From contig JACAXG010000112.1 in NCBI GenBank assembly GCA_018881555.1, positions 124,001 to 188,000 on the forward strand: a DNA stretch of 64,000 nt, given 5' to 3'. A program made the position numbers and the translations under genes. Below are positions 48,560-60,739 of the stretch, piece by piece. The notes under the pieces were generated by a model. The model was not told where the DNA came from, did no database searches, and saw nothing but the letters and a program-made list of their open reading frames with translations. The stretch is from Amblyornis subalaris (taxonomy: Eukaryota > Chordata > Aves > Passeriformes > Ptilonorhynchidae). Numbering within the stretch: the stretch's first letter is position 1; every line of letters starts with the position of its first letter.

Positions 48560-51170
48560 TTATACTTATTTTTCTGTAAGTTCCACTTCTTTTTTTTGGG
48601 CGTACATTGTGACACTGCTACAGTTTATGTTAGTTATATGAGAATAACCTTTATTCTTTTTTGAGCTAGTGCAAATATATTTTATGTATGCTGAAAATAT
48701 CAGCTTTTGTTGAGTATTAAAACTCTAGCTGTGATGAATTTTTCCCTGAGTTTTGTTGAATCAGAAGGTTTCTCTGAAATTTCAACACAATTTACTTTTA
48801 CCCACAGGGAATTTCAATATTAGGCTTGCTCATATGGTTTCCTTTATTTTGTATTCAATCTAATTTTATAGTCATTTGAATGCTGGCATTCCTACCTACC
48901 TAAATGCATTTCCCTTAATATTTGTAATTGCATCATGGATTACATGCTTCATGGATGCAATACTGTACAAACACTCNGATGGAATCCATTTGCAGTGAAT
49001 CGTGAGCATTTTTTTGTGTGCAATGATTTTCAAGCATGTAAAAATCTCCTCACTTTCAAAACTTTTCTCCAATGTTTTCATTATCCAATATGTTTTTCTC
49101 CTTTTTTTTTTTTGATAATTGTATGAGCATTGCATAACTAACAAGTAGACCTAGTCTTACTGCTCTAAGATTNACTCTCTGTACCAATCCCTCTTCCAAT
49201 TTATAGCACATCCTTCTGCAAGGAAGACCACACTGGTTCAATTGGCAACACTTTTTATCCATCACACCATGGATGAGATAACCAAAGACCAAAAAGTTGT
49301 GTATCAGTGTAGAGGATAACATTTTCTTGAAGAAAAAGAATCTGTAACCTAGGATACACAAGCAGATAAAAGAAGATGCAAAACAAACCTGCCTCTATAA
49401 CTAAGAGGTCTGGGCTCATAGTTTCACAGAGGTAGATCTTTTATACTTTAAGTCACATAATATTTCTCTCACTCAAATCTCTTCCAATTTGTGACCCTCT
49501 ACTTTTCTCTCCTGATGTGATATTTCTGCATAATTTCCTCTATACATAAGGTTCCAACTATTTTAATGTAAATTACTCAGAAATCTCACTTTTCACTTCT
49601 GACCTCTCTCCTCTGTTTAATCCATCATCTATCATCTCCATTTTAACATGGCTCATAATGATGTTCCTATTTTCCTCTAATAATCCTCAGGAGGACTTCT
49701 GAATATAGAATTATTCACATGAATAAGGCAATTTTATTTTAACTTTGAGCTCTTCTATTTGTGTTTTGAATCTCAGAAGGACAAAGTGCAAGACTATTCC
49801 AATCAATGAGTTGTGAAATTGTTCTGTAGCTCATGCAGCTCTGTACATTTTTTTTCTTGTTAAATATTTAAGAAAGAAATATGCAAGGCACTATTGTGCA
49901 TATGTTGCAAAGGACGTTATACTCATTTGGTACAGACTTTTGCTACTGCACAAAACCAGGGTGTATAATCTTTTAAAGTAATTCATTGAACGTTCCTCAA
50001 TTTTTNTATTTTTAAGCCTCTATTTCTCACAGAGAGATTTTCAGAATCTCATTTCTCTGATCGACACTAACTCTACATAATCTAAATTTATTCACAGACA
50101 TCTCATATCTATTTATGTTGTGTTTATATTGTCCTATAACCTACTTTTTTTCCCAGTGCTAGCATTTGAGTCAACAACCTGGTGCAAGTTACCCAAGGAT
50201 CTTTAAAAGTGCAGTGTTAGCAGCAGGAGATGCATTACCTGAGTTAAATGTACAGAAGTGTAGCACTCATACCAACCTCAGCACCAAATCATAAAAGCAG
50301 CCCCAGGTAGAGACAAGACCACACACATATGTATTCCTCAGCAGTNAATGGGTGGCAAGCAGTAGTTAAATCTACACATTGAAACGTGGTTAATGATTCT
50401 GGTTTCCCAGCTCAAGTAGTGCAGAAAGATTTGTAGCCACTACCTTGACAGCAGGCTGCCATACCCACAATATCTAGTACTTATAAAGTATTCTTCTGAA
50501 TTAAATAGGGTGGCCTTGTTGGCCTTCTGAGATAGCTTAGCTGTTATTTCTTGGGGGTCCTTTTATTGCAGTTGAAGCTGCCTGGAATGCTGTGAAGGCT
50601 GTGTTGCAATTCATTAGGGCCATTCTTTTGAAACCATAAAATGGCCATTTACCAGACAATGTAGCATAAGGGCAGTTCAAAGACTGCTGGGATAATGTTA
50701 AAAGGCTTCACAGAACAGTGTTTTTGACATATGTGGAATGATGAAAGCAGTCTTTGAACTTAAGTCACCATCAGAATTACACAGGAGTTTTGTTCTAAAA
50801 TGCTCCGAAGGTTTTCTCCAAAAGAAGCCCTGGGAGTGAATTAACACTTCTAGAGTGCAGTTCATTGGGTAAGCAGAACTGAGGAGTAATCTGAGATAGT
50901 TCAGGAAGTTTTACAGGTGTGGGACGTATGCTTCCTTAGAATAAAAATTCATTCTGAAAGNTAGGTGATTTTATGTGATGAAGAAAAAATGCTATAAAGT
51001 AAATTACTTTTCTATTTAAAAAATCATTAAATATTATCATTATTTGTTGAATATGAACTCGCTTCATCCATTAATTAAGTCCTTTGTTCCTGTTTAATAA
51101 GATGATACAAAGCTGGGGAACATTTAAAGGATATCTTTTCTCTCTGTTTTATTTTGGGGTTTTTTGTTGA
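48560..51170. other. Anonymous AT-rich DNA, no gene recognised
   Basis: No supported gene or repeat family. There is an 11-T run at 49103-49113. Plus and minus frames of up to 101 aa show no recognised domains. Confidence 0.5.
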
Positions 51171-51171
51171 T

Positions 51172-51249
51172 TTCCTTCCTTCCTTCCTTCCTTCCTTCCT
51201 TCCTTTCTTTCCTTCCTTCCTTCCTTCCCTCCTTCCCTCCTTCCTTCTT
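51172..51249 (+). repeat. (CCTT)n microsatellite
   Basis: About 19 tetranucleotide units of TTCC, with interruptions TTCTTT at about 51204-51210 and CCCT variants at the right end. Confidence 0.97.
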
Positions 51250-53990
51250 TATGCATCTTCAACTTGTTTGTTTTTACTTTATCTTGTTGCTTTATAGATT
51301 GCTTAGGAGTAGATTGGAGCGGTCAAGTTAAGGTCTGTATGAGTCCAAAACATTAGAACCCATCACTTCTAAGATTTCACAGAGCCTCCATACAACTGCT
51401 GTGCACGAATATGGTACTTCCTGTGCTCTCATTGTCTAACATACACACAAGTGTATCTATGAGTGATCTATGCCTACATCTCTTACAGCGGCATGCGGAA
51501 TCCAGACTTTAGAAAGCCTACTTATCGGTTTAATTGACCTCTGTAAGCCTGGTGTGCCCTGAATCCACTGATTTCGCTTCAGTGGAACATTTGTGACATC
51601 TTTCGGTGTTGTACATGTAATTTAACAACTCTTTAGTACCGTACATGCTAGATTCTCAGTTAAGGGAATCCTCCTGCTCCTCAAGGACTCTTTTGCATTT
51701 GCATTTAAAAGTTACTGAATAAAATTCATAAGGAAAAGTGGAAGAAAATACCAGACAAAAGCACGTTTCCATCCCAAGGCAGTTCTTTGGCACTAGACTA
51801 CAAAAATCAAGCTTCCTTTTGCTTGGTTTCTCTTTTACCCAATAAATGTTATATTCTTCTCTGCATAATGGTATAGCTACAGCAGAGAGTACTTCCTAAT
51901 GCCTATCTAAATTGGCTTCCAAATTTGTTTAAAAGTCAGTGAATTTCCTCATATCATTATATGCTGATTGCACAGCAGAGTTAGAAGCGTCTACTAAAGA
52001 TAAACTGAATAGTGTTTCTTTTTTCAGACATATATATGTCTAGATATATACATGAATAAGAATTAAAACTTTTCGCTATTCATCGCTTTCTGCTAAGATG
52101 TAACTCTCCACAAGTAGGTGAAGATCTATGGAGAGAAAATAAATGAAGAATGATGTAGTAGAAATTGAACCAGCACATTTTTTGTATGAATGAGGTAATT
52201 TGTCTCTCCATCAGTAACCTTTATGATTCACTGCTGTTTTTTTAGCTTTTCATAATACCAGACATGAAACACATGCTATTAAGTGTGGGATTCACCTTCA
52301 CAACAGAATCAATGTTTCAGTCACTGCATTTTACTTGCAGAAACAGAGCTACTTGCCTATGGTATAGATACCTTAGAGTCCAAGAGAGAGAAAAAGACTG
52401 TATGACCAAACTACGTATTTGTGGTTGTCTTGCAACTGTGGTAAAACATAGGAAAGAACATAGCTGGTGGAAAAGGGCTTACTACAGAATTAGTGGGAAA
52501 CTTACTGGACAGCCCAATAGATGTTGGATAGTCTACACTCAGTGTGAAGAGTTAAATCCAGTTTTTGAGAATTAATAAAAAAGTGTAATATGAAAGCAGT
52601 TAATTAATAAGGAATTTATGGGCTTTACTGGCATAGGGTATTAATGAGGACTTGTGTCAGTCAGTGCGAGATCAGAATGTGGTCATTACACTGAAAGTCA
52701 GTGGATTCAGTGCACACCAGGTTTTCAGAAGTCAATTAAACTGGTTTTCTAGTCTGAATTCTCAATGCCATTGTAAGACATTTATGTTAATCAGTCCTGA
52801 ACGTCTNCTTAATAATAATAGAAATAGTCCAAACTGTCTCTTATAAACACAGAGTCAAATTCAGTTGTCTGTAGGTCATTACAGAGAAAGAACGAAAATG
52901 TTACATCAAATTACACATCCCTAAAGCATAATTTAACTTAAAAAAAAGGAAATAAAAAAACTCAAACCAAGCAAAGAGAAACTTGTAGCACCATGTGTTT
53001 CATTATGCCCATTTAGCTGTCTGGCCAAATACCACTTTGCCTTTTGCATGAGAAAGACAGTACTTAGAATTATTATATGTCCATTTTTCCATAGANCCCA
53101 CTTTCCTCCCCCCAGTATAAAAGTGTAGTCTAATAAATACCAAGGCTTTTTACAAAATCTAACAATCTTACATAAACATTTATATACATGAGACTTTACC
53201 CTGCCCTTATATTCTTTCTAGTTATATAAATCTTATTTTTAACTACAGTAAATAATACTGAGAAAATTATATTGTGACTACGAAAATTATTTGTGCATTC
53301 TTGGGACTAGAGAATGATTTTTCAGATGATTGCACATGATTTCATTCTATGGCACCTATTAATTTATTGACTAAGAACAGCTGGTCCTGATGGAGACATA
53401 AGTTGNTTTAAATATCAATGGTCTCTAAAACTGTATTATTGTAATAGCAACTAAACCAAAGTAAATTTAAAATCAGATCTACTGGGTGAAACAGAATAAA
53501 ATAAACAATCGCACCTGCTATTTTTGTAAAGCTGATTCCTTCCTTGAATAAGGAGTCTGCTCTTTTGTTCTCAATTATGGAATAAATTATCTTTGGGATT
53601 TTACTAATCTCGCTCTCTTTTCACCATCTTTGAGAAACTATGGCTTATTTCCTTAATCTTCTCCAGTGTTTTCTGCTTCACTCATGCTTCAGTGTCATTG
53701 TTCCTGATATCTTCCTTATGCTTGATATCTATCCAGAAACTTCCTTCAGGTTAATATTGTCTTTTATTTCAGGGCNGGTGATTTTTATCAACCTCTTTTT
53801 CATTTCACAGGTTCTTACCAAAAATGAAAGAAACTTACAAGACTGTAAAGAAACACTTTCTAACACCCAATTATACTCTTTAAATAACAAGTAATATGCA
53901 CCTAAGTAAATATGTATCTTTTGGTACAGTAGAAAAAGAGAAATATTAATGCATAAACAGGAAAAAAAATTAATATATTTAATCCATCAG
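51250..53990. other. Anonymous AT-rich DNA, no gene recognised
   Basis: No supported gene. The 103-aa plus frame at 52264-52575 has a moderately coding-like composition but no recognisable domain and no convincing splice context. A small palindrome, GACATATATATGTC, lies near 52028-52041. Confidence 0.5.
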
Positions 53991-53994
53991 TCAA

Positions 53995-54068
53995 TGTCTC
54001 AATATAATTTAGATCAGATGTGATGGTAATTTGTCTCAATATAATTTAGATCAGACATGATGGTAATC
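53995..54068 (+). repeat. 37-bp tandem duplication
   Basis: Copy 1 is at 53995-54031 and copy 2 at 54032-54068. They begin TGTCTCAATATAATTTAGAT and agree at 34 of 37 positions; the differences are GATGTG/GACATG and the last base. Confidence 0.95.
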
Positions 54069-54152
54069 AAGCACAGTAGGACAAGCAGAAAGATCTGGAG
54101 TAAGTGCTTGCAAGGAATTCAAAGTTGTCCTAACTTAGTGGCTCTAATGATT

Positions 54153-54277
54153 AGGATAGGATAGGACAGGACAGGACAGGACAGGACAGGACAGGACAGG
54201 GTAGAGTAGGGTAGGGTAGGGTAGGGTAGGGTAGGGTAGGGTAGGGTAGGATAGGATAGCATAGCATAGCATAGGAC
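54153..54277 (+). repeat. Pentanucleotide array of 25 units in homogeneous blocks
   Basis: Strictly 5-bp phased units: AGGAT x2, AGGAC x7, AGGGT x1, AGAGT x1, AGGGT x8, AGGAT x2, AGCAT x3, AGGAC x1, then decay into CAGCAGGACAAG. Variant units are clustered in blocks rather than mixed. The minus-strand proline/leucine-rich frames at 54119-54392 are products of this repeat. Confidence 0.97.
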
Positions 54278-54600
54278 ACAGCAGGACAAGATAAAATAAC
54301 CACACTTCCTTTGAAGGTAAGTACTCCAACCTCCAAATATTAAAAACAACAATAACAAGTCCTTGCTGTCTTGTTCTTATTCTGCCTTTCATTATATTTA
54401 GGTGACTAGAATTTAGACAGCTAGGGCATTTTCACCTTTTCCTTTATACTTTACCAACTGTTATTCTGTGACTCTACTCGTCTAAAAATTAGAGTTGGTC
54501 CATTTAATATTCCTATGAAATATAAGAAACTTCTTACTTACTTCTATTATGTACCAATACTTTGATTCTATTTTAATACTAGTACTACTCAGATCATTTA

Positions 54601-54670
54601 ATATAATTCTCCTGTATAGGTTTTGTATAGTTATTAAGAACTATACAAAACCTATACAAGAGAATTATAT
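54601..54670. repeat. Near-perfect inverted repeat (32-bp arms, 6-nt loop)
   Basis: The left arm 54601-54632 and right arm 54639-54670 are reverse complements at 31 of 32 positions (one C/T difference at arm position 12, a G-T pair in RNA), with loop ATTAAG at 54633-54638. Weaker pairing extends about 10 bp further out. A transcript would fold into a long uninterrupted hairpin. It could be a template-switch palindrome, a tiny MITE-like element, or a small-RNA hairpin; the sequence alone does not decide. Confidence 0.9.
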
Positions 54671-54679
54671 GAAATTATT

Positions 54680-55570
54680 TTAAAATAATTAGTAAAATGC
54701 AATCACATNACAGAATTAATTATTGCAGAGAAATCATAGAATTGTTTGCACTTTTAATTAAACTCCACTGGAAACTCATGTAGTCTGTATGGTTTCAGTT
54801 AAGATTATAAAAACTGATTATAGTAAAATTTACATCATTGTTTTGAATAAAATGTATTTATGTAATACATATAGATGGTTACTTATGAAATAAACCAGTC
54901 AGTTGTCCCAAAATAAGTCCTTAAAATGTACTTTTCCAGTAAATGATGTACAATAGCTGGACATAAAAAGGAAGTATTTGCCTGCACAGTTAAGAGACAG
55001 GCTTGGGCATCTCCAAATACCTGACTTCTGCATGCAGACAAGGAATACAAGTGTGAGTATATTTTTCCTCTTACAGATACATTTTTTGCAGGGAGTCATT
55101 TTTTGAGGGACTCATTTTACCCTAACAGGATAAATGAACATTAGGATAAGTTTGTGATTTTCAGCAAAAGAAGTATGTCTCTACATCCTCATTAGTAAAG
55201 TGAAGAAAATGGTGTCTAGTAACCATTCTCTAGNTCTTTGTAAACTCTGGGAGAAAATGTCCCATTTTATTTTACATAGGCTGATAGTAATATTGAAATA
55301 GTTCAATTTCAGTAAAGCACCANAAGAAAGCCAAAACACAGACAAATATCTACAGAAGTGTGACATACTATTTCATCTTTCATTTTTAAAAGTCCAAGCA
55401 GCCTGAAAAAAAAAAGTAATCTATTTCGGTTATGTGTATTCTGTCTATTTTTCAGAAACTGTGCAAAGTGTCATTTTCCATATTCTCTTTTGGATTATAA
55501 AGATCAAGAGCTACTTGCAGTGCCCAGATTTTTTATGCTAGTGTCTAAATCTGGCATAGATCTTTCTACT
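54680..55570. other. Anonymous AT-rich DNA, no gene recognised
   Basis: No gene or recognised repeat between the hairpin and the CR1 copy. Confidence 0.55.
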
Positions 55571-55579
55571 GGTAGGAAC

Positions 55580-56142
55580 GTGAGTATTCTGGTAGATGAG
55601 GGAGAGGAGTAGATATTGTCTACCTGGACTTCAGTAATGCTTTTGACACTGTCTCCCATGAGATCCTCATATAGGAAAATGCTGATGTACAGGCTGGATG
55701 ACAAGACAGTGAGATGAATGAGTATCTCTCCTATGAGAAAAGGCTGAGAGATGTGTGACAGTTTGCCCTAGAGAGGAGAGTGCTTGGGAGGCGGGGATTT
55801 CATCCATGTATATAAATACTGAAAGGAGGGTGTGAAGAGAATAGGCAAGCTTTTTTCAGTGTTGTTCAGTGACAGGGCTAGAGGCTACAGCCACAAAGTG
55901 AAATATGGGAGGGGTTCCATCTAAACATAAAGAAACAATTTTTTTAATGGGAGGATGACCAAGCACTAGCACAGGTTTCACAGAGAAGTGAAAGTCTCCA
56001 TACTTGGACACCTTCAAAGACCATCTGTACACTGGCCTGGATTACTGGCTCTAGGTGATCATCCTTGAGCAGGGTGGTTGGACCAGATGACGTCCCAAGG
56101 TCCCTTCCAATCTCAACTATTCTGCAATCCTGTGGTACTCCA
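55580..56142 (+). mobile_element. CR1 LINE, 5'-truncated with internal deletion
   Basis: The plus strand starts in the reverse-transcriptase palm (about 55600-55675, reading DIVYLDFSNAFDTVSHEIL-like across small shifts), then jumps near 55700-55725 to the C-terminal YEKRLRD and YLKGG-like region. It continues through a HLNIKK-like motif at about 55917 to the 3' UTR. The end at 56067-56142 has GTTGGACCAGATGACGTCCC, AAGGTCCCTTCCAATCTCAA and CTATTCTGCAATCCTGTGG, the last being decayed tail octamers. About 500 bp of ORF2, including the FADD motif, is deleted. The copy is non-functional. Confidence 0.88.
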
Positions 56143-56149
56143 GTTCAAC

Positions 56150-59100
56150 ACAGACTTCAAACAAAGCACATTTTCTAAAAAAGAAACTAATATTTGTAGT
56201 TTAGCATATTAAATCTATGCAATAATGTTTTCATATTGATAGTTGCTACAGCTTTCAATGCATTTAAGAGTGTGAACATAGGTTTAAATTAAAAAAAATA
56301 AACCAGCAGCATAAATAGAAATCTCTTTCTAAATAACATTTTTACGTATTTCACCCAAAGCATATCTAATCATGCTGGGACTTGTAAATGCTAATGTGCT
56401 ACAGTTACACACNTTATAAACAGATAAATATGTGTAACCTTATTTTACGTGAACTTCTAAGACAAGCATCACTTTAATTTGTATGTGGATGTGTATGTAT
56501 ACACATATACATTTTGTAGATATATTTCTTCAAATAAAATATGTTTCCTGCTAAATTTCCAACTCTTATAGATTGGACATGACTCAAATTAGGTTGCTGT
56601 CTGAATTGCATCCATACCCTTTTTGCCAGGAGATAAAATAATCACAAACTGGTCAAAACAGTAGAGGCTGCCAAGAAGCCAGTGGGTTTCTTGGTTAAGA
56701 ATCTGATCCCGTCATCTTGAGAACAAAAAAATTGAGTCCATCCTGAAGAGAGAAACAGTGGTTGAAGACGTGCTGTGAGAACTACCAAACATGCAATTTA
56801 GGAAGCCTGGGCATAATTGTTCTGTTGCAATTCTTACTTTACTTATTAAGTATAATTCTTAAAGGAGTATACTGAACTTTTTTTTTTTTTTTTAAACCAG
56901 TTGGAGATAACTTAAAAACCCATAAGTGGTCTAGAGATGTTTANCTTTGAAATTAAAGATCATCATCACTTTTTTTACCCTTAGACGAGTGAAGATGGAT
57001 AACTGTTTAAGAACAGAGATAATTTTTAAAACTACTTCACAAGGTCATTTAAGGAGCTTTCAAAGATAATTTTGAAAATTCAGTGCTGACAACAGTAATT
57101 AGCCTGGCAACTACCAGTAATTATTTGATAATATGTTTTCAGTCTGCATATATATTATGGAAAAAATTAATATTTTCAATAGATATTACAATTTACATAT
57201 TTTGAGGAAAAGTTTAAAATTGTTAAGGCATAGCAAATAAAATATTTATGATGTAATTTATTTCTTTCAACTACAGGTAACCTACAAATAGTAAAACCAA
57301 ATACTCAAAATCTACCTGTTGACTTTGTCTAGTCCTTCAAATATTTTCTTCAGCGTTGTTTTACAATGATTTTTGGGTGTTGCTGATACCCTGGAAAACC
57401 ATAAAACTTTTAATAATAAAAAAAACCCCTGAAAAATAGAAGACAAGTTACTTTTATTTTGTCAGCTATTGTCAGCATAAAAGGAAGAAAAATGTTTTGT
57501 CATTTGAGTTCAACAAGTATTATTGGTTAATAATGCAGAACGGGATTTCTTTTAACTTTAAGTTTTCTTATATCAGTACACATAAAAGCAGTGATAAATT
57601 TGAACAGTAATGTGAAAAACTATTCAATGAGACACAAAGAAAGGTATAAAATAAGGCAAATAAGCTGAACAAAATTGTACTATTTTTCCTTATTATCTTT
57701 AATGTAAGATAAATAAAGTAAATAAGTAAATAAAGTCTTATTATGATATACTTGTATTGCATTAAGAACAGCAATTCTGTCATTAAACATNATTTTTTTT
57801 CCTTATTTATAATGTTTATAATTTTACTTATCCAGGATGTATTCCAAGAATATTACAGGGATACATATTTTCATTTAAGAACTGACAGAAGAAAGGTAAT
57901 TATCTTTACAGAAATGCAAAATTTTTTAAGTATATCCTTCTTTTTCACATGGCTTATAAAAAAGACAATTGAATTTCTTATCCAACAGCTCATTAAATTC
58001 TTTTAAATATATCTAAAGAATCTTGAAATGTCCGGAAAACCAAAGTATTTTGGTCATGACAAGACTAAAAAGTTGCCCCAGAGAACAGGATTATCCATTA
58101 ACAAAATTCCAAAGAAGACGAGGAACTTCATAGGTAGACTTTATTTCACTACTTTTCTTTCAACTTTGTCATAATTCACTTTAACTGTTGATAAAATAAT
58201 ATACAATTAATTTGTTTGAGTCATAACATCATGAACCTTAATAAATCTTTTTTACATTTTTAGATGCAAATTTGAAATCCTGCAAGAGACATTCAGTTGA
58301 TTTACAATTATTCTAAGAATCAAAATACCATGTTATTAAACACAGTAATTGTTAATAGTATTGCTTCAAAAAGATTTTTTTCCATCAAGCAACAGTAAAG
58401 TCTTCTAAAAACCAAAAATCCTTTTCCATAACTGAGCCATTTTCAATAATTTTTAATCCTTTTAAAAAGATGTCACTATTAATGTTTCTGAATGTGATTA
58501 GTGATTCCATAAGTTCAAGATAGCCATGATTTCTCACTAGACCAAAAGAAGATGATCTACGGTCTGTTTTAAAAAGTAGCATTTTTCTGACTAGATGTGT
58601 GATAAGAAATGAACAACTAGTAATATTATTCAATNACATTGTCATTTATATTGTATTTGTATTTCATTTGTACTTCCTAGAATAGGAATAATTTCAGATA
58701 ATTTCAAGGTTGCTTTCAATATGTAGCAGCTCGACACAGCCATATAAATGCTACAAGCTATTTTTAGCTATTATATGTATTTTAGCTAAGTAAATTGTTC
58801 AATTTTTTTTGCACACTTTCAATAAGAATGTTGGCTTCAGCAAGTGAACCCCCTGAGGAGAAAGATAAATGAAATCACAATCATAGGGAGTCGTCTTACC
58901 CAAGTACCACAAAAACAAATCTGAAAGTTCATATGAAGATCAGGCGATCAGCCTCCTCCATATGTTTACTCTCATAGAAATTCCTTTCATGAAGAGACTT
59001 ACCTGGAGGAAACAAACAGAGTCAAAAATTATGAGGACATAAATAGAGGTCCAGAATGAACAGTCAAAATCAGTTTAATCTTTAAGACTGGAACTTAACA

Positions 59101-60660
59101 CTTCGAGAGTGGTGTTGACTCACTCTTAGGTATCCCCTCCTTTCTTTCAAATCCATTTTCTACCTGGAAATAGGACTAAGACAAAGAGATCAATTATAAG
59201 ATGTAAGTGTTCACGCTACATAAATTTTCACACTATCTTTTAGCATACAGATTATGTGATTAAGCTAGTAGCCTAACTTTTCAGTCTGATAAATAGAGAG
59301 AGGTAGATTCCTTCAGAAAGTGCTTCTTAGGAAATAAGTTAGTAGTTGTCTTTCTAGTTTGGTGAGATAACAAGCCAAAAGTTAGGTTGAATGAATAAAT
59401 CTGTCATATATACCCATGATTTGTTNTTTGCTAAGAGTTAAGGCAGCTTCCTCATTTTCACAACGAGAAAAAGAGAAAAGAGCAAAGCAAGAATCTGAAT
59501 GCCATAAGAAATCCTGAAAAAAAGAAGCAAAATGAAAAAAAGCAAGATTAAAATAAACAGTAAGGAGTAAGTCCCTGTTCTGGCTAAGACTTATGAACCT
59601 CTTGGGTTCAGTCCAACTTGAAATTTCTTTGAACAGCACTTTCAATGTGCAAACTGGAGAGGCAGTCTTTCAACTCAGCAAAATACTCCAAGCACAGCAC
59701 TGAAGAATTTTCTTAAAATCAGAAGTGTTAAATACCATAAATAAATCTTCATGTACTTTTCATTTTCCACACAATAAGCTTGAATGTTTCACTGATGAGT
59801 TTGGCTTTCTGCTAATTATTCAGCATGTATTTTTGCTCTGTTTAAATATTTTTTACAGTTTGATTGGAAAACTTTTACCTAATTTGTATTCATCGTCTGT
59901 AAGACTCATTAGTAAAAAGAAAGCTTCAGGAGTGCACCGAAACAAAATATGCACTGATTAATCACAGTCTTGTACTAGCTAGAGCAGGTAATATCCCTAC
60001 TTAGATATAGGTAGCTCTTCAAATAAGCCTTAGATGCTACAGGAACTTCTGGCAACAGCAGAAGAAGACAAGAATTGCAAAAGAAGACATAGGTTGCATA
60101 GCCATAATTCAGTGTTTAGGTTTATGGTTTGTTTCTTTTTGTTTGTTTTGTTTTGTGTGATTGGTTTGGTTTGGTGGTTTTTTTTTTTTTTGTTTTTTGT
60201 TTTAAGTTCATATAAGTTAAACCTACTTTAAATGTTTGTTCTGCTTAAACTGAAATATAACCAATATAGTACATAGAACCAACTTTTCTCAATACATAAA
60301 ACTTCAGTGAAGGTTTATGTGACTTTCATACATACTATGAGTATAAATGAAGCTTTAAAATGCTTCATGTTCTTTTGTTTTTCTGTAGTAATGATTTCCT
60401 TTTAAAAAAACCACTAGTGAATGAGCTTTCTTCTAGAAATTAGTGTAGGCAGGAATAATCTGTGCACAATATTTCTCTTTTTAGGCCTCAAATGGAAATA
60501 TACTATAGAAGACCTTCAAGTTTCCTAGCTGGAATTGATAGATTTGTAGTTGTGATAGCATATCACTATCTACCCTAGCATAGACTCCATGTTATGTCAT
60601 GTAGCCTAGGTTATCCAGTCTGCAGGATGATGGGCGAGCAGAAGGCATTTTCCGTATATC
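56150..60660. other. Anonymous AT-rich DNA, no gene recognised
   Basis: No supported gene or repeat family. A T-run of about 14 is at 56880-56893. T-rich and G/T-rich stretches lie at 60120-60205. Small frames have no recognised domains. Confidence 0.5.
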
Positions 60661-60668
60661 TGCCTCTC

Positions 60669-60733
60669 CTGATCCTTATTATGCAGTTGGGAACCATAGA
60701 ACTAGTCATTTAGTCATGACTAGTAAGGATCAG
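60669..60733. repeat. Nested inverted repeats
   Basis: Outer arms CTGATCCTTA (60669-60678) and TAAGGATCAG (60724-60733) are exact reverse complements. Inner arms ACTAGTCA (60701-60708) and TGACTAGT (60717-60724) are also exact. The two right arms are contiguous, while a 22-nt insertion separates the left arms, so a transcript would fold as a stem with one large bulge. Confidence 0.7.
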
Positions 60734-60739
60734 ATGTGT

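Noticed and set aside
52264..52575. 103-aa plus frame with several cysteines and charged residues
   Set aside because: No signal peptide, domain or exon context; chance cannot be excluded.
54198..54247. Telomere-like GGGTA run
   Set aside because: The unit is 5 bp (AGGGT) not the vertebrate 6-bp TTAGGG, and it is embedded among other pentamer variants, so it is not an interstitial telomere.
54119..54392. Minus-strand proline/leucine/tyrosine-repeat frames
   Set aside because: Three overlapping frames all arise from the AGGAC/AGGGT pentamer array; a 5-bp repeat without stops stays open in every frame.
58028..58174. Lysine-rich 48-codon frame with an apparent splice donor (ATAG|GTAGAC) at about 58134
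   Set aside because: Composition is mildly coding-like, but the length is within chance, there is no good splice acceptor upstream, and no protein family is recognised.
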